Source: Flavobacterium sp. CFS9
GTDB taxonomy: Bacteria > Bacteroidota > Bacteroidia > Flavobacteriales > Flavobacteriaceae
Direction: 5' to 3'
Length of the DNA stretch: 64,000 bases
Assembly (NCBI RefSeq): GCF_041154745.1
Contig: NZ_AP031573.1
Location: 3,844,001-3,908,000 of the forward strand
Numbering within the stretch: the stretch's first letter is position 1; each line of letters opens with the position of its first letter. Under the pieces are notes generated by a model that saw only the letters and a program-made list of their open reading frames with translations, was not told where the DNA came from and made no database searches. Position numbers and translations under genes: made by a program. Shown here in pieces: positions 9,850 to 17,170 of the stretch.

Positions 9850-10222
9850 TCACTTATATGAGTATGCCGTAATCCGCGTGGTGCCAAGAGTAGAACGCGA
9901 AGAGTTTCTGAATATCGGAATCATTCTGTTTTGCAAAAAAAAGAAATTCATAAAGGTTCTTTTTCATCTGAATAAAGAAAGAATACAAGCCCTTTCTGCC
10001 GATTTTGACATCGAACAGCTAGAATGTAATCTAACATCATTAGAAAAAATTGTTAATGGAGCCAAAGACGGCGGACCAATCGCTGAATTTGAGATTCCAG
10101 AACGTTTTCGATGGCTCACAGCCATTCGAAGCTCGGCAATACAAACGTCAAGACCTCATCCGGGCTTATGTCAGGATTTAGAGAAAACAATTCAGAGGCT
10201 ATTTGAAGAGTTGGTGCTTTAG
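9839..10222 (+). CDS. DUF3037 domain-containing protein, partner of the HipA-like kinase
   Basis: 127 residues opening LYEYAVIRVVPRVEREEFLNIGIILFC, the hallmark of DUF3037. The ATG at 9839 lies inside the upstream gene (11-bp overlap in another frame), so the two are translationally coupled. The protein is soluble with no membrane segment. The biochemical role of the family is unknown. Constant pairing with HipA-like kinases suggests a substrate, regulator or antitoxin-like partner; that is inference only. A palindromic repeat begins about 50 bp downstream. Confidence 0.85.
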   Translation: MQDNHLYEYAVIRVVPRVEREEFLNIGIILFCKKKKFIKVLFHLNKERIQALSADFDIEQLECNLTSLEKIVNGAKDGGPIAEFEIPERFRWLTAIRSSAIQTSRPHPGLCQDLEKTIQRLFEELVL

Positions 10223-10273
10223 AGTTGGTGCAAAGGTTCAGAGATGCAAAGGTTCAAAGTGACAAAGGTTTTT

Positions 10274-10394
10274 TTAACCGCAAAGGACACAAAGAATTAC
10301 GCAAAGTTCGCAAAGTTTTTAGATAAAGCTTTGCGAACTTTGCGTTTGTATTAAGTAATTACCGACAAGAAAATCTTGCGTTCTTTGCGGTTAA
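10274..10394. repeat. Nested palindromic repeat (TTAACCGCAAAG ends)
   Basis: Outer arms TTAACCGCAAAGG (10274-10286) and TCTTTGCGGTTAA (10382-10394) match at 12 of 13 bases. Inner arms ACGCAAAGTTCGCAAAG (10299-10315) and CTTTGCGAACTTTGCGT (10329-10345) are a perfect 17-bp pair with a 13-nt loop. It lies between the convergent DUF3037 and pectate lyase genes. Confidence 0.9.
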
Positions 10395-10433
10395 ATAAAA
10401 AACCACGAATTACAAAGCTGTAATCCGTGGTTT
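10395..10433 (-). terminator. Rho-independent terminator of the pectate lyase gene
   Basis: AACCACGAATTAC (10401-10413) pairs with GTAATCCGTGGTT (10420-10432), one wobble in 13. The minus-strand product continues with a T-rich tract. It lies 28 bp past the stop. Confidence 0.75.
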
Positions 10434-10459
10434 CAAAATAAAACTAACTTGTATTTTTA

Positions 10460-11572
10460 TTAAAACGATCCGCAGATATTACCCCCTAAAGTTGCTCCTG
10501 CATTGGCAGAGATATCCCCTTTAACAGCAGTTTTGTTCAGTTTTACGATCGAATAGGGTGGAGTAAAAGCAGTACCGCTTCCGGCTTGATTTCCGGTTGT
10601 ATTGGTGAAAACATTGTCTGTTGCTGTAACGGCAGTAAAACCGCTCATTAGATCGATAGGAGTTTTTACACCTTCAAAAACGTTGCTTTCTACATTTAGA
10701 CTTGCTTCAAAACCTGCGGCAATACATTTATTACTTACCGTACTGTTAAAGAAGTTGTTTACCAGATGTACTTTTCCAAAACGCACTCTAGGCATTCTTT
10801 CTTTACAACCAGGAGCCCACCAGCAACGAGCGAAAGTGATTCTTAATTTTCCGCGATCGGCAGTTGCACCATCACTGGAACCAATTAGATTAGAATACCT
10901 GTGATCATCAGAACCTCCGGAACCTCCAGCCTTAGGTGGTTTTAAGTAACCGAATTTTGTGTACGAAACGGTAATAAAATCAGATTTGTTTTTAATGTCG
11001 AAGTTTCCGTCAACACCATCTCTGAATTCGCAATGGTCTACCCATACATTTTGGCAATCGTCTAAAATAGCATTGTCCCAGCCATCGGTGTCATAAGCAC
11101 CCGGGCCTTCAAAAATAAGATTTCTGATAATCAGATTCGTGCATCTTTTGATGTTGATGATTCCCGAACCGTCTTTCGTTTGGTTGGTCGAAACCAGCTT
11201 TGCACCGCTTGCACCGTAAATCGTTTTTCCGCTTTGATCTTGTAGTGATAATCTTGTCGTAACTGTGATTGTACCGCTAACTTTAATCACTTTTACAGCA
11301 CTGTTTTCAATGGCGGTTTTAAGCTGCGCATAAGTGGTTACTACTTGTTCTGCCGATGAACCTCCGCCGGTTGTTCCTCCGTTTTGAGAAGCCCATCCCG
11401 GAACCTGCGCACAGTTTCCAATTTTTGCGGTTAGATTACCGGAAGATGTTGTAGAGGTCTCGATAGTGGCATTTTCACTATTTTGTGGTGCAGCAATTTC
11501 TTCAGTATTACAGGCTGTAAAACCGAAAATCAGTGTCAATAGAAACACTGAAATTGTTGATTTGATTTTCAT
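10460..11572 (-). CDS. Pectate lyase, PL1 family, predicted lipoprotein
   Basis: 370 residues. The N-terminus MKIKSTISVFLLTLIFGFTACNTEE is a lipoprotein signal with lipobox FTAC (Cys21), placing the enzyme in the outer membrane or periplasm. A disordered Ser/Thr/Asn linker precedes a right-handed beta-helix. Polysaccharide lyase 1 motifs are visible: NLIIRNLIFEG, VWVDHCEFRDG (the vWiDH signature) and RMPRVRFGKVHLVNNFF (the RxPxxR catalytic-arginine motif). It cleaves polygalacturonate or oligogalacturonides by beta-elimination. No SusC/SusD genes or other pectin genes are adjacent, so it is an isolated gene rather than part of a polysaccharide utilisation locus in this window. The gene is monocistronic with its own terminator. 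Confidence 0.93.
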   Translation of the reverse strand: MKIKSTISVFLLTLIFGFTACNTEEIAAPQNSENATIETSTTSSGNLTAKIGNCAQVPGWASQNGGTTGGGSSAEQVVTTYAQLKTAIENSAVKVIKVSGTITVTTRLSLQDQSGKTIYGASGAKLVSTNQTKDGSGIINIKRCTNLIIRNLIFEGPGAYDTDGWDNAILDDCQNVWVDHCEFRDGVDGNFDIKNKSDFITVSYTKFGYLKPPKAGGSGGSDDHRYSNLIGSSDGATADRGKLRITFARCWWAPGCKERMPRVRFGKVHLVNNFFNSTVSNKCIAAGFEASLNVESNVFEGVKTPIDLMSGFTAVTATDNVFTNTTGNQAGSGTAFTPPYSIVKLNKTAVKGDISANAGATLGGNICGSF

Positions 11573-11709
11573 AATAATTAAGTTTGGTTAAATAGTTAAT
11601 AGTGCAAATCTGCTTATAATTAGGATGAAAAAAGTTGAACAAGTTCAATGTTTTGAAAATAATTTACTGTTAAATGTGTTTTCGGTAGCCGTTACATTAC
11701 AAAAAAGTA

Positions 11710-11717
11710 TATTTTTG
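11710..11717 (+). promoter_or_regulatory. -7 promoter box of the Crp/Fnr regulator
   Basis: TATTTTTG, a perfect TAnnTTTG match, 73 nt upstream of the ATG at 11791, leaving a long 5' leader that includes a short CTTAC/GTAAG inverted repeat. Confidence 0.4.
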
Positions 11718-11790
11718 TGTAATCGATTGCATTATTTTTCATTCATTCACCTACTTACGCCCCTGAGTAAGAATAAAAAGTAAATACCAT

Positions 11791-12360
11791 ATGTACAAAG
11801 ACCTACGATTAAGTATCGAACGCAAGATTCCGTTAACAGATGAGGAATGGAATTTTGTAGTTGAAAAAGTAAAGTTTATCAAACTTAAGAAAAACGAATT
11901 TCTTCAAATTCAGGATTCAAAGAGTTCTTATGAAGGCTTTATTTTGAAAGGGACTTTTAAAACCTATATTTTAAATGATAACGGAACCGAAAGTGTCATT
12001 TTCTTCTCTTTCGAAAACGAATGGATTTGTGACCTTGAGAGTTTTTACCATCAAAAGCCTACGACTTATAACATCAAAGCAATAGAAGAAAGTGAGATTT
12101 TGGTGATCAGTAAGAAAAACAAAGCACTTTTGTTCGAACAGGTGCCAAAGCTGATTCAGTTTCATATTATAATGGTAGAGAAAGCCAATATTGCCATTCA
12201 GCAAAGACTTCTTGACCTTCTGAACAAAACTTCGAAACAAAGGTATCTGGAGTTCATAAAACGATATTCGCACAAAGCAAATAAAATCAATAACAGAAAT
12301 TTATCCTCTTATTTGGGAGTTTCTCACGAGTTTTTATCAAAGATTAAGAGGAGTTGCTAA
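11791..12360 (+). CDS. Crp/Fnr family transcriptional regulator
   Basis: 189 residues: an N-terminal cyclic-nucleotide-binding-type beta barrel (about 20-130, with ESVIFFSFENEWICDLESFYHQKPTTYNI) and a C-terminal helix-turn-helix (RNLSSYLGVSHEFLSKIKR). The cysteine cluster of Fnr is absent. Residues needed for cAMP binding are not clearly conserved, so the ligand is unknown; most Bacteroidota Crp-like proteins of this length fall in this state. It is divergent from the pectate lyase gene, with about 220 bp between them, so control of that gene is possible but not shown. The C-terminal end is slightly short after the recognition helix. Confidence 0.88.
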   Translation: MYKDLRLSIERKIPLTDEEWNFVVEKVKFIKLKKNEFLQIQDSKSSYEGFILKGTFKTYILNDNGTESVIFFSFENEWICDLESFYHQKPTTYNIKAIEESEILVISKKNKALLFEQVPKLIQFHIIMVEKANIAIQQRLLDLLNKTSKQRYLEFIKRYSHKANKINNRNLSSYLGVSHEFLSKIKRSC

Positions 12361-12522
12361 GGTTCTGAGGGGCTAAGGGGCTGAGTTTTTTGGATAGTGA
12401 TTTTGAAAAATAGAGGCAAGAAAAAAGAAGCATAGACTTTGCGACCTTGCGTCTTTGCGAACATATGCTATACCAGCTATAAAAAACTTTGCGTAACCCT
12501 TCGCGAACGTTGCGGTTAAATT
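12361..12522. repeat. Dispersed repeat remnants (GGTTCTGAG and CTTTGCG types)
   Basis: 12361-12392 carries the GGTTCTGAG...GCTAAG...CTGAG repeat. 12427-12522 carries only the right half of the palindromic family (CTTTGCGACCTTGCGTCTTTGCG ... TTGCGGTTAA). It lies between convergent genes and no clear terminator was found. Confidence 0.65.
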
Positions 12523-12532
12523 CATTTCGGAA

Positions 12533-13081
12533 TTAAAAATCCAATACTCCAAAAAGGCATGTATTAGAAAAGTGTAGTTTAATATCTTCCTTTTCAGGAT
12601 TTTCAAAGACTAACAAATCATAAGGTTTTAGATCGTACGGCTTCTCGTTAATTTGAATAACGGTTGTTTCTAAAGAATATAAAAGCACGATTTGAGCATT
12701 ACAATTTTGGCTAGAATTCGTTACGATCAGTTGGTGACGGGATATTTTTTCAGAAACCATCCAATTAAAATCGATGCCTTTTGTATAAGAAGTCACGTTA
12801 TCATTCGAGTTAAATTCCATGATTTCATATTGCTCGTAAATTCTTTTTTCTTGGTTTATCTCAATATCCAGGCTATTGTCAAGCATAACCAGATATCGGT
12901 GATAGCCTTTAAATTGGGTAAATACTGATGGTTCCTGCTCTATGGTAGCACTGCTTATCCGGAATGTAAAATCTCTATCTGCATAGTTTGCTGTTTTAGG
13001 ATGAATCAGATATTCATACGTTAATCCACCGCTCCAAACAGCGGCTTTACAATTTTCTTTAGGTAGAAGATTTATATTCAT
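12533..13081 (-). CDS. HutD/Ves family protein
   Basis: 182 residues of a cupin-like beta fold. The opening WSGGLTYEYLIHP...DFTFRISSATIEQEPSVFTQFKGYHRYLVML matches the HutD/Ves family, in which GG-T-E, R-S-A and F-G-R-L positions are conserved. Family members are associated with histidine utilisation or environmental stress, but their biochemical activity is not established. hutH is in this window but 12 kb away and in the opposite orientation, so there is no operon link. The gene is isolated between repeat-filled gaps and no good promoter box was found. Confidence 0.85.
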   Translation of the reverse strand: MNINLLPKENCKAAVWSGGLTYEYLIHPKTANYADRDFTFRISSATIEQEPSVFTQFKGYHRYLVMLDNSLDIEINQEKRIYEQYEIMEFNSNDNVTSYTKGIDFNWMVSEKISRHQLIVTNSSQNCNAQIVLLYSLETTVIQINEKPYDLKPYDLLVFENPEKEDIKLHFSNTCLFGVLDF

Positions 13082-13321
13082 TTTTTTATTTTTGAAGGTT
13101 CAGAGGTTTTTTGAGGTACTGAGGTTCTTAGGTGCTGAGATGCTAAGTTTTTTTTAGTTTTTACTCTGAAACTTGAAACAAATAAAACTAAATTGGAGGT
13201 TTAGAGGGGCTAAGTGGCAAAGGTTCAAAGGTTTTTTTGAGGTACTGAGGTTCTAAGGTACTGAGTTGCTAAGTTTCTTTTTAGTTTTTACTCTCAAACC
13301 TGAAACCTGAAACAAACAAAC
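13082..13321. repeat. Tandem copies of a GAGGTACTGAGGTTCT repeat unit
   Basis: A unit of about 80 bp occurs twice, starting at 13113 and 13239 (126 bp apart). Each runs from GAGGTACTGAGGTTCT through GCTAAG, a T-rich tract and TTTTTACTCT to a TGAAAC-type tail. These are members of two dispersed families also seen at 22328-22487, 50098-50192 and 60903-60985. Confidence 0.75.
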
Positions 13322-13828
13322 CTAAATAACCTTCTCCAGATAAATAAACTCCAAAGGTTCTTTAGAAATAGTAACGTGAATTTCACTTTCCGGAAAAGCT
13401 TCTCTTTCTCCTGTATCAACATAGCCGTGACGTTTGTACCACGCAATAAGCTCCTCCCGAACCGAGATCACCGTCATAATAATACTGGACAAACCCAAAG
13501 ATTTAGCATGATTTTCGGCTTCAGCGAGCATCTTTTTTCCGATACCGCTGTTTTGCAGTTCCGGTGAAACGGTTAGCATTCCCAGATACAATTGGTGCCC
13601 TTTTTCGACCAGTAAAACCGAACCAATAATTTGGTCTTTTTCGGTGTATTTTAGGATGGTGTTTTTAGGATCCTGAAAAATTTCGGTCATTTCCTGCTCG
13701 TCGGTTCTTTTTCCTTCCAGTAAATTGGCTTCGGTGGTCCAGCCTTTCTTTGAGGTTTCACCTCTGTAGGCTGAATTGATTAAGGTTACTAATGCCGGAA
13801 TATCTTCTAAGACAGTTTTTGTAATCAT
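13322..13828 (-). CDS. GNAT family N-acetyltransferase
   Basis: 168 residues with the complete GNAT fold. Motif A is LYLGMLTVSPELQNSGIGKKMLAEAENHAKSLG, in which QNSGIGK is the acetyl-CoA pyrophosphate-binding loop (Q/RxxGxG/A); a C-terminal VREELIAWYKRHGYVDTGE follows. It transfers an acetyl group from acetyl-CoA to an amine; the substrate cannot be read from sequence. It is cytoplasmic and monocistronic. The neighbours (HutD and an S10 peptidase) give no clear pathway hint. Confidence 0.9.
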   Translation of the reverse strand: MITKTVLEDIPALVTLINSAYRGETSKKGWTTEANLLEGKRTDEQEMTEIFQDPKNTILKYTEKDQIIGSVLLVEKGHQLYLGMLTVSPELQNSGIGKKMLAEAENHAKSLGLSSIIMTVISVREELIAWYKRHGYVDTGEREAFPESEIHVTISKEPLEFIYLEKVI

Positions 13829-13851
13829 GAATTATTGTCGTTGTAATTTTT

Positions 13852-13919
13852 TCACGCAGATTTAACTGTTTTCTAAGACCACTATAAAATAATCTAAGTA
13901 ATCTGCTAAATCTGCGTGA
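13852..13919. repeat. Inverted repeat TCACGCAGATTTA
   Basis: TCACGCAGATTTA (13852-13864) and TAAATCTGCGTGA (13907-13919) are a perfect 13-bp inverted repeat. The interior carries further AATCTAAGTAATCTGC units, a family also seen around 62920-63055. No T-tract follows in the S10 peptidase direction. Confidence 0.75.
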
Positions 13920-13977
13920 GAAGTTTTGTTTCTATGTGTTAAATCATTTTTTGTTAATTCACCCCAAGAGGTTCAAT

Positions 13978-15510
13978 TTAATATTTTGCAGGTTGTCCCG
14001 CTTTCGGTAAGGATTGTTTGATGAAAGTTCTGATGTCTTCGTTGGCAGTTTCCAGATCAGCTTTTCTCAGGTACATCATGTGACCGCTTCTGTAACCTTT
14101 CCATGACATTCGATCCGTTAGCTTTCCGCTAGGATCCATTTGCCATAAATCGTATTTAGAATTAAAGTAATCGCAGGCCCCATCATAATATCCGGATTGT
14201 ACCATTACATGTAAATAGGGGTTTTGAGCCATAGCTTGTCTCAGGTTTTCGCCTGTTTTGTCGTTCGATCTGTCCCAAGGATGCACCGGACCAAACATAT
14301 TGTATTTGAAATCTGTTTTATAATTCAGATTGTTGCGCAAATACATATTGATGGCAGGTGTAAACGAATGCAGCCACGAAGTAAGTTCCGCATTAAAATC
14401 AGGGCTTTCACCGGAAGCTTTGCGGTCAATTCCTTTGTATCTCGAGTCAAGTCTTCCTATGGTATAGCCTTGATCTCTTAACAATTCTTTCCAGAAATAA
14501 TCAAGCGGAACATCCAGATTGTTTTGCAGGATCACTTTCTCCGAAATACCGGAATAACGCGCCATTTTAGTGGCTATTTCTTTTCTTTTTGATTCTTCTA
14601 AAGACCCTCCTTTGGTTAATGCCGGAAGAAGTTCGTTTACAGTAAAGTCCTCCACTTCGGGTAACATGGCCGTTAAATCTTTGCTTTGCAGATCAGAACC
14701 GAGCATTTTGTGGTACCAGGCAGTAGCAGCAAAATAAGGCAATTTAAGAGCAGCATTCGAAACCACCCCGCGAGTAATTCCTAAATCGGTTGGAGAGACC
14801 AAAATCACTCCGTTAAGATACATCCATTGATTGTTTTGCAATTGAAGTGCCAATCCCGAAACACGGGTAGTACCATAGCTTTCGCCAATCAGGTATTTAG
14901 GAGAAGCCCAGCGATTGGTGCGGGTTACAAAACCATTGATCCAATCGGCCAGGTATTTAATGTCGGCATTTACGCCAAAGAATTTTGTAGTAGGAATGTC
15001 TTTGCTTGTAGGTCTGGAATAAGCCGTATTCACAGGGTTTACAAAAACAATATCGGCAACATCCAGAATAGAATACGGATTTTCTTTTATTCCGTAAGGC
15101 TGTACAGGATATCCTTCATCATCAATGTTTAAGAGACTCGGTCCTGTGTAAGCAATCTGCATCCAAACCGAAGCAGAGCCCGGACCACCGTTAAAGGAAA
15201 TAACTAACGGACGCGAAGCCTGATCTTTTACATCAGAACGCTCATAATAGGTGTAGAATAATCCCGCAATGGCTTTTCCCTCTTCGTCCCAAACGGGCAT
15301 CGTACCCGTTGTGGCTTTATAAGGAACTTTTTGTCCTTTTATGGTAACCATATGATTCGTGATAACATTTGAATCCGGATTGAAAGTAAGATTAGAAGGA
15401 GAGTTTTCTTCTTTTTTTGCTGGAGCTTCTGGAGTTGCTTTAGGTTTTGATTCCTGAGCAGATGAAATTATGGATCCGGCTAAAAGGAATACAAGTAATG
15501 TTTTTTTCAT
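13978..15510 (-). CDS. S10 family serine carboxypeptidase-like peptidase, exported
   Basis: 510 residues with a signal peptide (residues 1-18, ending ISSAQ), followed by a Pro/Ala/Lys/Glu-rich linker. The serine carboxypeptidase fold is shown by SFNGGPGSASVW (about 105-116, oxyanion hole), the nucleophile motif GESYGT with Ser211, and late SGYYDGACDY and RSGHMMYL segments that supply the catalytic Asp and His. It would remove C-terminal residues from peptides in the periplasm or outside the cell. Bacterial S10 enzymes of this type are about 490-520 residues long, so it is full length. It stands alone, with a repeat downstream. Confidence 0.92.
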   Translation of the reverse strand: MKKTLLVFLLAGSIISSAQESKPKATPEAPAKKEENSPSNLTFNPDSNVITNHMVTIKGQKVPYKATTGTMPVWDEEGKAIAGLFYTYYERSDVKDQASRPLVISFNGGPGSASVWMQIAYTGPSLLNIDDEGYPVQPYGIKENPYSILDVADIVFVNPVNTAYSRPTSKDIPTTKFFGVNADIKYLADWINGFVTRTNRWASPKYLIGESYGTTRVSGLALQLQNNQWMYLNGVILVSPTDLGITRGVVSNAALKLPYFAATAWYHKMLGSDLQSKDLTAMLPEVEDFTVNELLPALTKGGSLEESKRKEIATKMARYSGISEKVILQNNLDVPLDYFWKELLRDQGYTIGRLDSRYKGIDRKASGESPDFNAELTSWLHSFTPAINMYLRNNLNYKTDFKYNMFGPVHPWDRSNDKTGENLRQAMAQNPYLHVMVQSGYYDGACDYFNSKYDLWQMDPSGKLTDRMSWKGYRSGHMMYLRKADLETANEDIRTFIKQSLPKAGQPAKY

Positions 15511-15596
15511 AAAAATAGGGTGTTAATAGAAATTAATGCTCTAAACAGGTGGCTGCATTTAGAATTTTTAAAGATATAAAAAAATAAAAATTTTAT

Positions 15597-16163
15597 TCAT
15601 TCATACTTTATTAGTTTTAGTGTCAATGTATCTGATACTATTTCTTTCGTCCAACCAAAATTCATATCCGGATTTCTTTCAACAACTATAAGTTTTATCT
15701 CTTGTGGGAGTCTTCTATATCTCAAAGTTTTTCTGCTATCTTCAATTCCACCATTTGTATTGTCCTTGATATTGTTAATGAGAGGAATGAAATCGAATAG
15801 AAATTCATCTGCTGATTTTTTAAAATCTACTACAATATTATAACCATGGTTATTAATTACCTTGATATTGTAGTCATCACTAAAGCAATCATCAGTATTA
15901 TAACGCCAAACTTTTTCGATCCAGATATTTCCGATTTCTATTTTTTCGGTATTGTATTTTAGATTAAACTCAGAAACATCACAAGTATAATACCCATAAT
16001 AAAATTTATTTTCTTTTGATTCTTTTTCTGACTGAGAAGTTTGATCACAATCTTTGCATTTAACACTAATTTCGCATAGAAATATGGTTCCATAATAATA
16101 TACTAACCCTAATGAAGACACTATTATTAGAATAATAAAAAAGATTTTTAGCTTTTTGTTCAT
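15597..16163 (-). CDS. Hypothetical membrane-anchored protein
   Basis: 188 residues. One N-terminal membrane segment (about 5-27, IFFIILIIVSSLGLVYYYG) follows MNKKLK, so the remainder is probably outside the cytoplasmic membrane. It is followed by a CxxC-type pair (VKCKDCDQ) and a soluble region rich in Tyr, Asn and Asp. No family was recognised. The start lies 23 bp past the stop of an XRE regulator on the same strand, suggesting co-transcription. The region is A+T-rich and part of an accessory island. Confidence 0.7.
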   Translation of the reverse strand: MNKKLKIFFIILIIVSSLGLVYYYGTIFLCEISVKCKDCDQTSQSEKESKENKFYYGYYTCDVSEFNLKYNTEKIEIGNIWIEKVWRYNTDDCFSDDYNIKVINNHGYNIVVDFKKSADEFLFDFIPLINNIKDNTNGGIEDSRKTLRYRRLPQEIKLIVVERNPDMNFGWTKEIVSDTLTLKLIKYE

Positions 16164-16186
16164 ACTGCTAAGCTGCTATTTTTTGT

Positions 16187-16423
16187 CTACTTTGTTGGAA
16201 CCAACAATTCTCTAACATCCACATCTAGTACCTCTGCAATTTTTCTTAGAACCTCAACACTTGGTTGTGTGTTATTATTGCAATAGTTTGTTACTACCAC
16301 ATAACTCTTTTCAATTTTTTCGGCTAACCATGTTTGTGTTCTTCCTTGTTCTTTAAGTACTTCTTTAATCCTGTTCATTTTGATATCAGCCATTAATCTA
16401 TTGCGTATAATGTTATTTAACAT
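16187..16423 (-). CDS. Small XRE-family helix-turn-helix regulator
   Basis: 78 residues from the first ATG. An HTH domain runs KEVLKEQGRTQTWLAEKIEKSYVVVTNYCNNNTQPSVEVLRKIAEVLDVDVRELL; it resembles the compact C-protein-like regulators often linked to restriction or toxin loci. Later ATG codons (16393 and 16378) would give 68 or 63 residues, and the family usually begins near the latter. The gene is divergent from a RadC-like gene across a 116-bp A+T-rich gap containing two ATTGTAA units (about 16485-16501) that could be an operator. The orphan membrane protein gene lies directly downstream. Confidence 0.82.
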   Translation of the reverse strand: MLNNIIRNRLMADIKMNRIKEVLKEQGRTQTWLAEKIEKSYVVVTNYCNNNTQPSVEVLRKIAEVLDVDVRELLVPTK

Positions 16424-16485
16424 AGAAAGTTATTGCTTATTGATAGCTTTTCTATTAGAGTGTTAAATTATGATATAAAAATGTA

Positions 16486-16516
16486 TTGTAAAATATTGTA
16501 ATTTAGTATATATTTG
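16486..16516 (+). promoter_or_regulatory. Promoter of the RadC-like gene
   Basis: TTG (16486-16488), then 20 nt, then TATATTTG (16509-16516), a perfect -7 match; the ATG is 23 nt further on. The ATTGTAA pair overlaps the -33 region, a plausible site for control by the divergent XRE regulator. Confidence 0.5.
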
Positions 16517-16539
16517 TATTAAAATTTGATATATTTTTT

Positions 16540-17010
16540 ATGAAAACGAAGAAAGGAAAGCAAGATTGGAGAATTGTATCAGAAATTGAACTGATTTACA
16601 AAACCAAAGTAAAAGCCTCAGAACGACCTCAGATCACTTCGTCTAAAGCAACTTACAAGTTGGCTTTGCAATCGTGGAATCCAAATAAAATTGAGTTTTT
16701 AGAGCAGTTTAAAGTTCTTTTGCTCAACAAGGCCAATAGAGTGCTGGGAATTTATGAAGCATCAACAGGAGGTATAACAGCAACTACCGTTGACCTTAGA
16801 TTATTGTTTACTGCGGCACTTAAAGCAAAAGCAACTGCTCTTATTATGCTTCACAATCATCCATCAGGCAAAGCATTTCCTTCTACTGCCGATAAAGTGA
16901 TGACTAAAAAAGTTAAAGATGCAGGTACTATTTTGGACATTGAAGTAGTAGATCATTTGATCATTACCCGGGAGAGCTATTATTCTTTTGCAGATAATGG
17001 TATTATGTGA
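16540..17010 (+). CDS. RadC-like JAB-domain protein
   Basis: 156 residues. The RadC/JAB (MPN+) domain fills most of the protein; the metal motif is HNHPSGKAFPSTAD with His105, His107 and Asp118 (H-x-H-x10-D). The N-terminal HhH domain of full-length RadC (about 225 residues) is missing. Short forms of this kind are frequent on mobile islands and plasmids of Bacteroidota, and a true DNA repair role is doubtful for the family. The neighbours (XRE regulator, REP-like palindrome, Mrr-STAND gene) fit a mobile or defence context. Confidence 0.88.
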   Translation: MKTKKGKQDWRIVSEIELIYKTKVKASERPQITSSKATYKLALQSWNPNKIEFLEQFKVLLLNKANRVLGIYEASTGGITATTVDLRLLFTAALKAKATALIMLHNHPSGKAFPSTADKVMTKKVKDAGTILDIEVVDHLIITRESYYSFADNGIM

Positions 17011-17055
17011 ACAGTCCGAAAGTTCCGTATTTGAGTATAAAATTACCATTGCTAT

Positions 17056-17139
17056 CGCTAGCGCGAGTGTCTCGCTCGTGCGCGTTTCAATTGGCTTTTG
17101 AATTTCTTTAAGTTCACGAGCGGGACGCTCGCGCTAGCG
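17056..17139. repeat. REP-like palindrome
   Basis: Left arm 17056-17080 and right arm 17115-17139 (25 nt each, beginning CGCTAGCGCGAG) pair at 23 of 25 positions around a 34-nt loop. The arms are far richer in G+C than the flanks. The form fits REP/REPIN elements moved by TnpA-REP (RAYT) transposases; no such transposase is in this window. Confidence 0.8.
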
Positions 17140-17170
17140 GAGGGCTTGTAGGGTGTGTTACCAGCTGTAG

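Noticed and set aside
10602..10904. 100-codon plus-strand frame inside the pectate lyase gene
   Set aside because: Antisense shadow; the pectate lyase motifs on the minus strand are decisive.
13852..13919. The TCACGCAGATTTA inverted repeat as terminator of the S10 peptidase gene
   Set aside because: In that direction the stem is followed by A-rich and not T-rich sequence.
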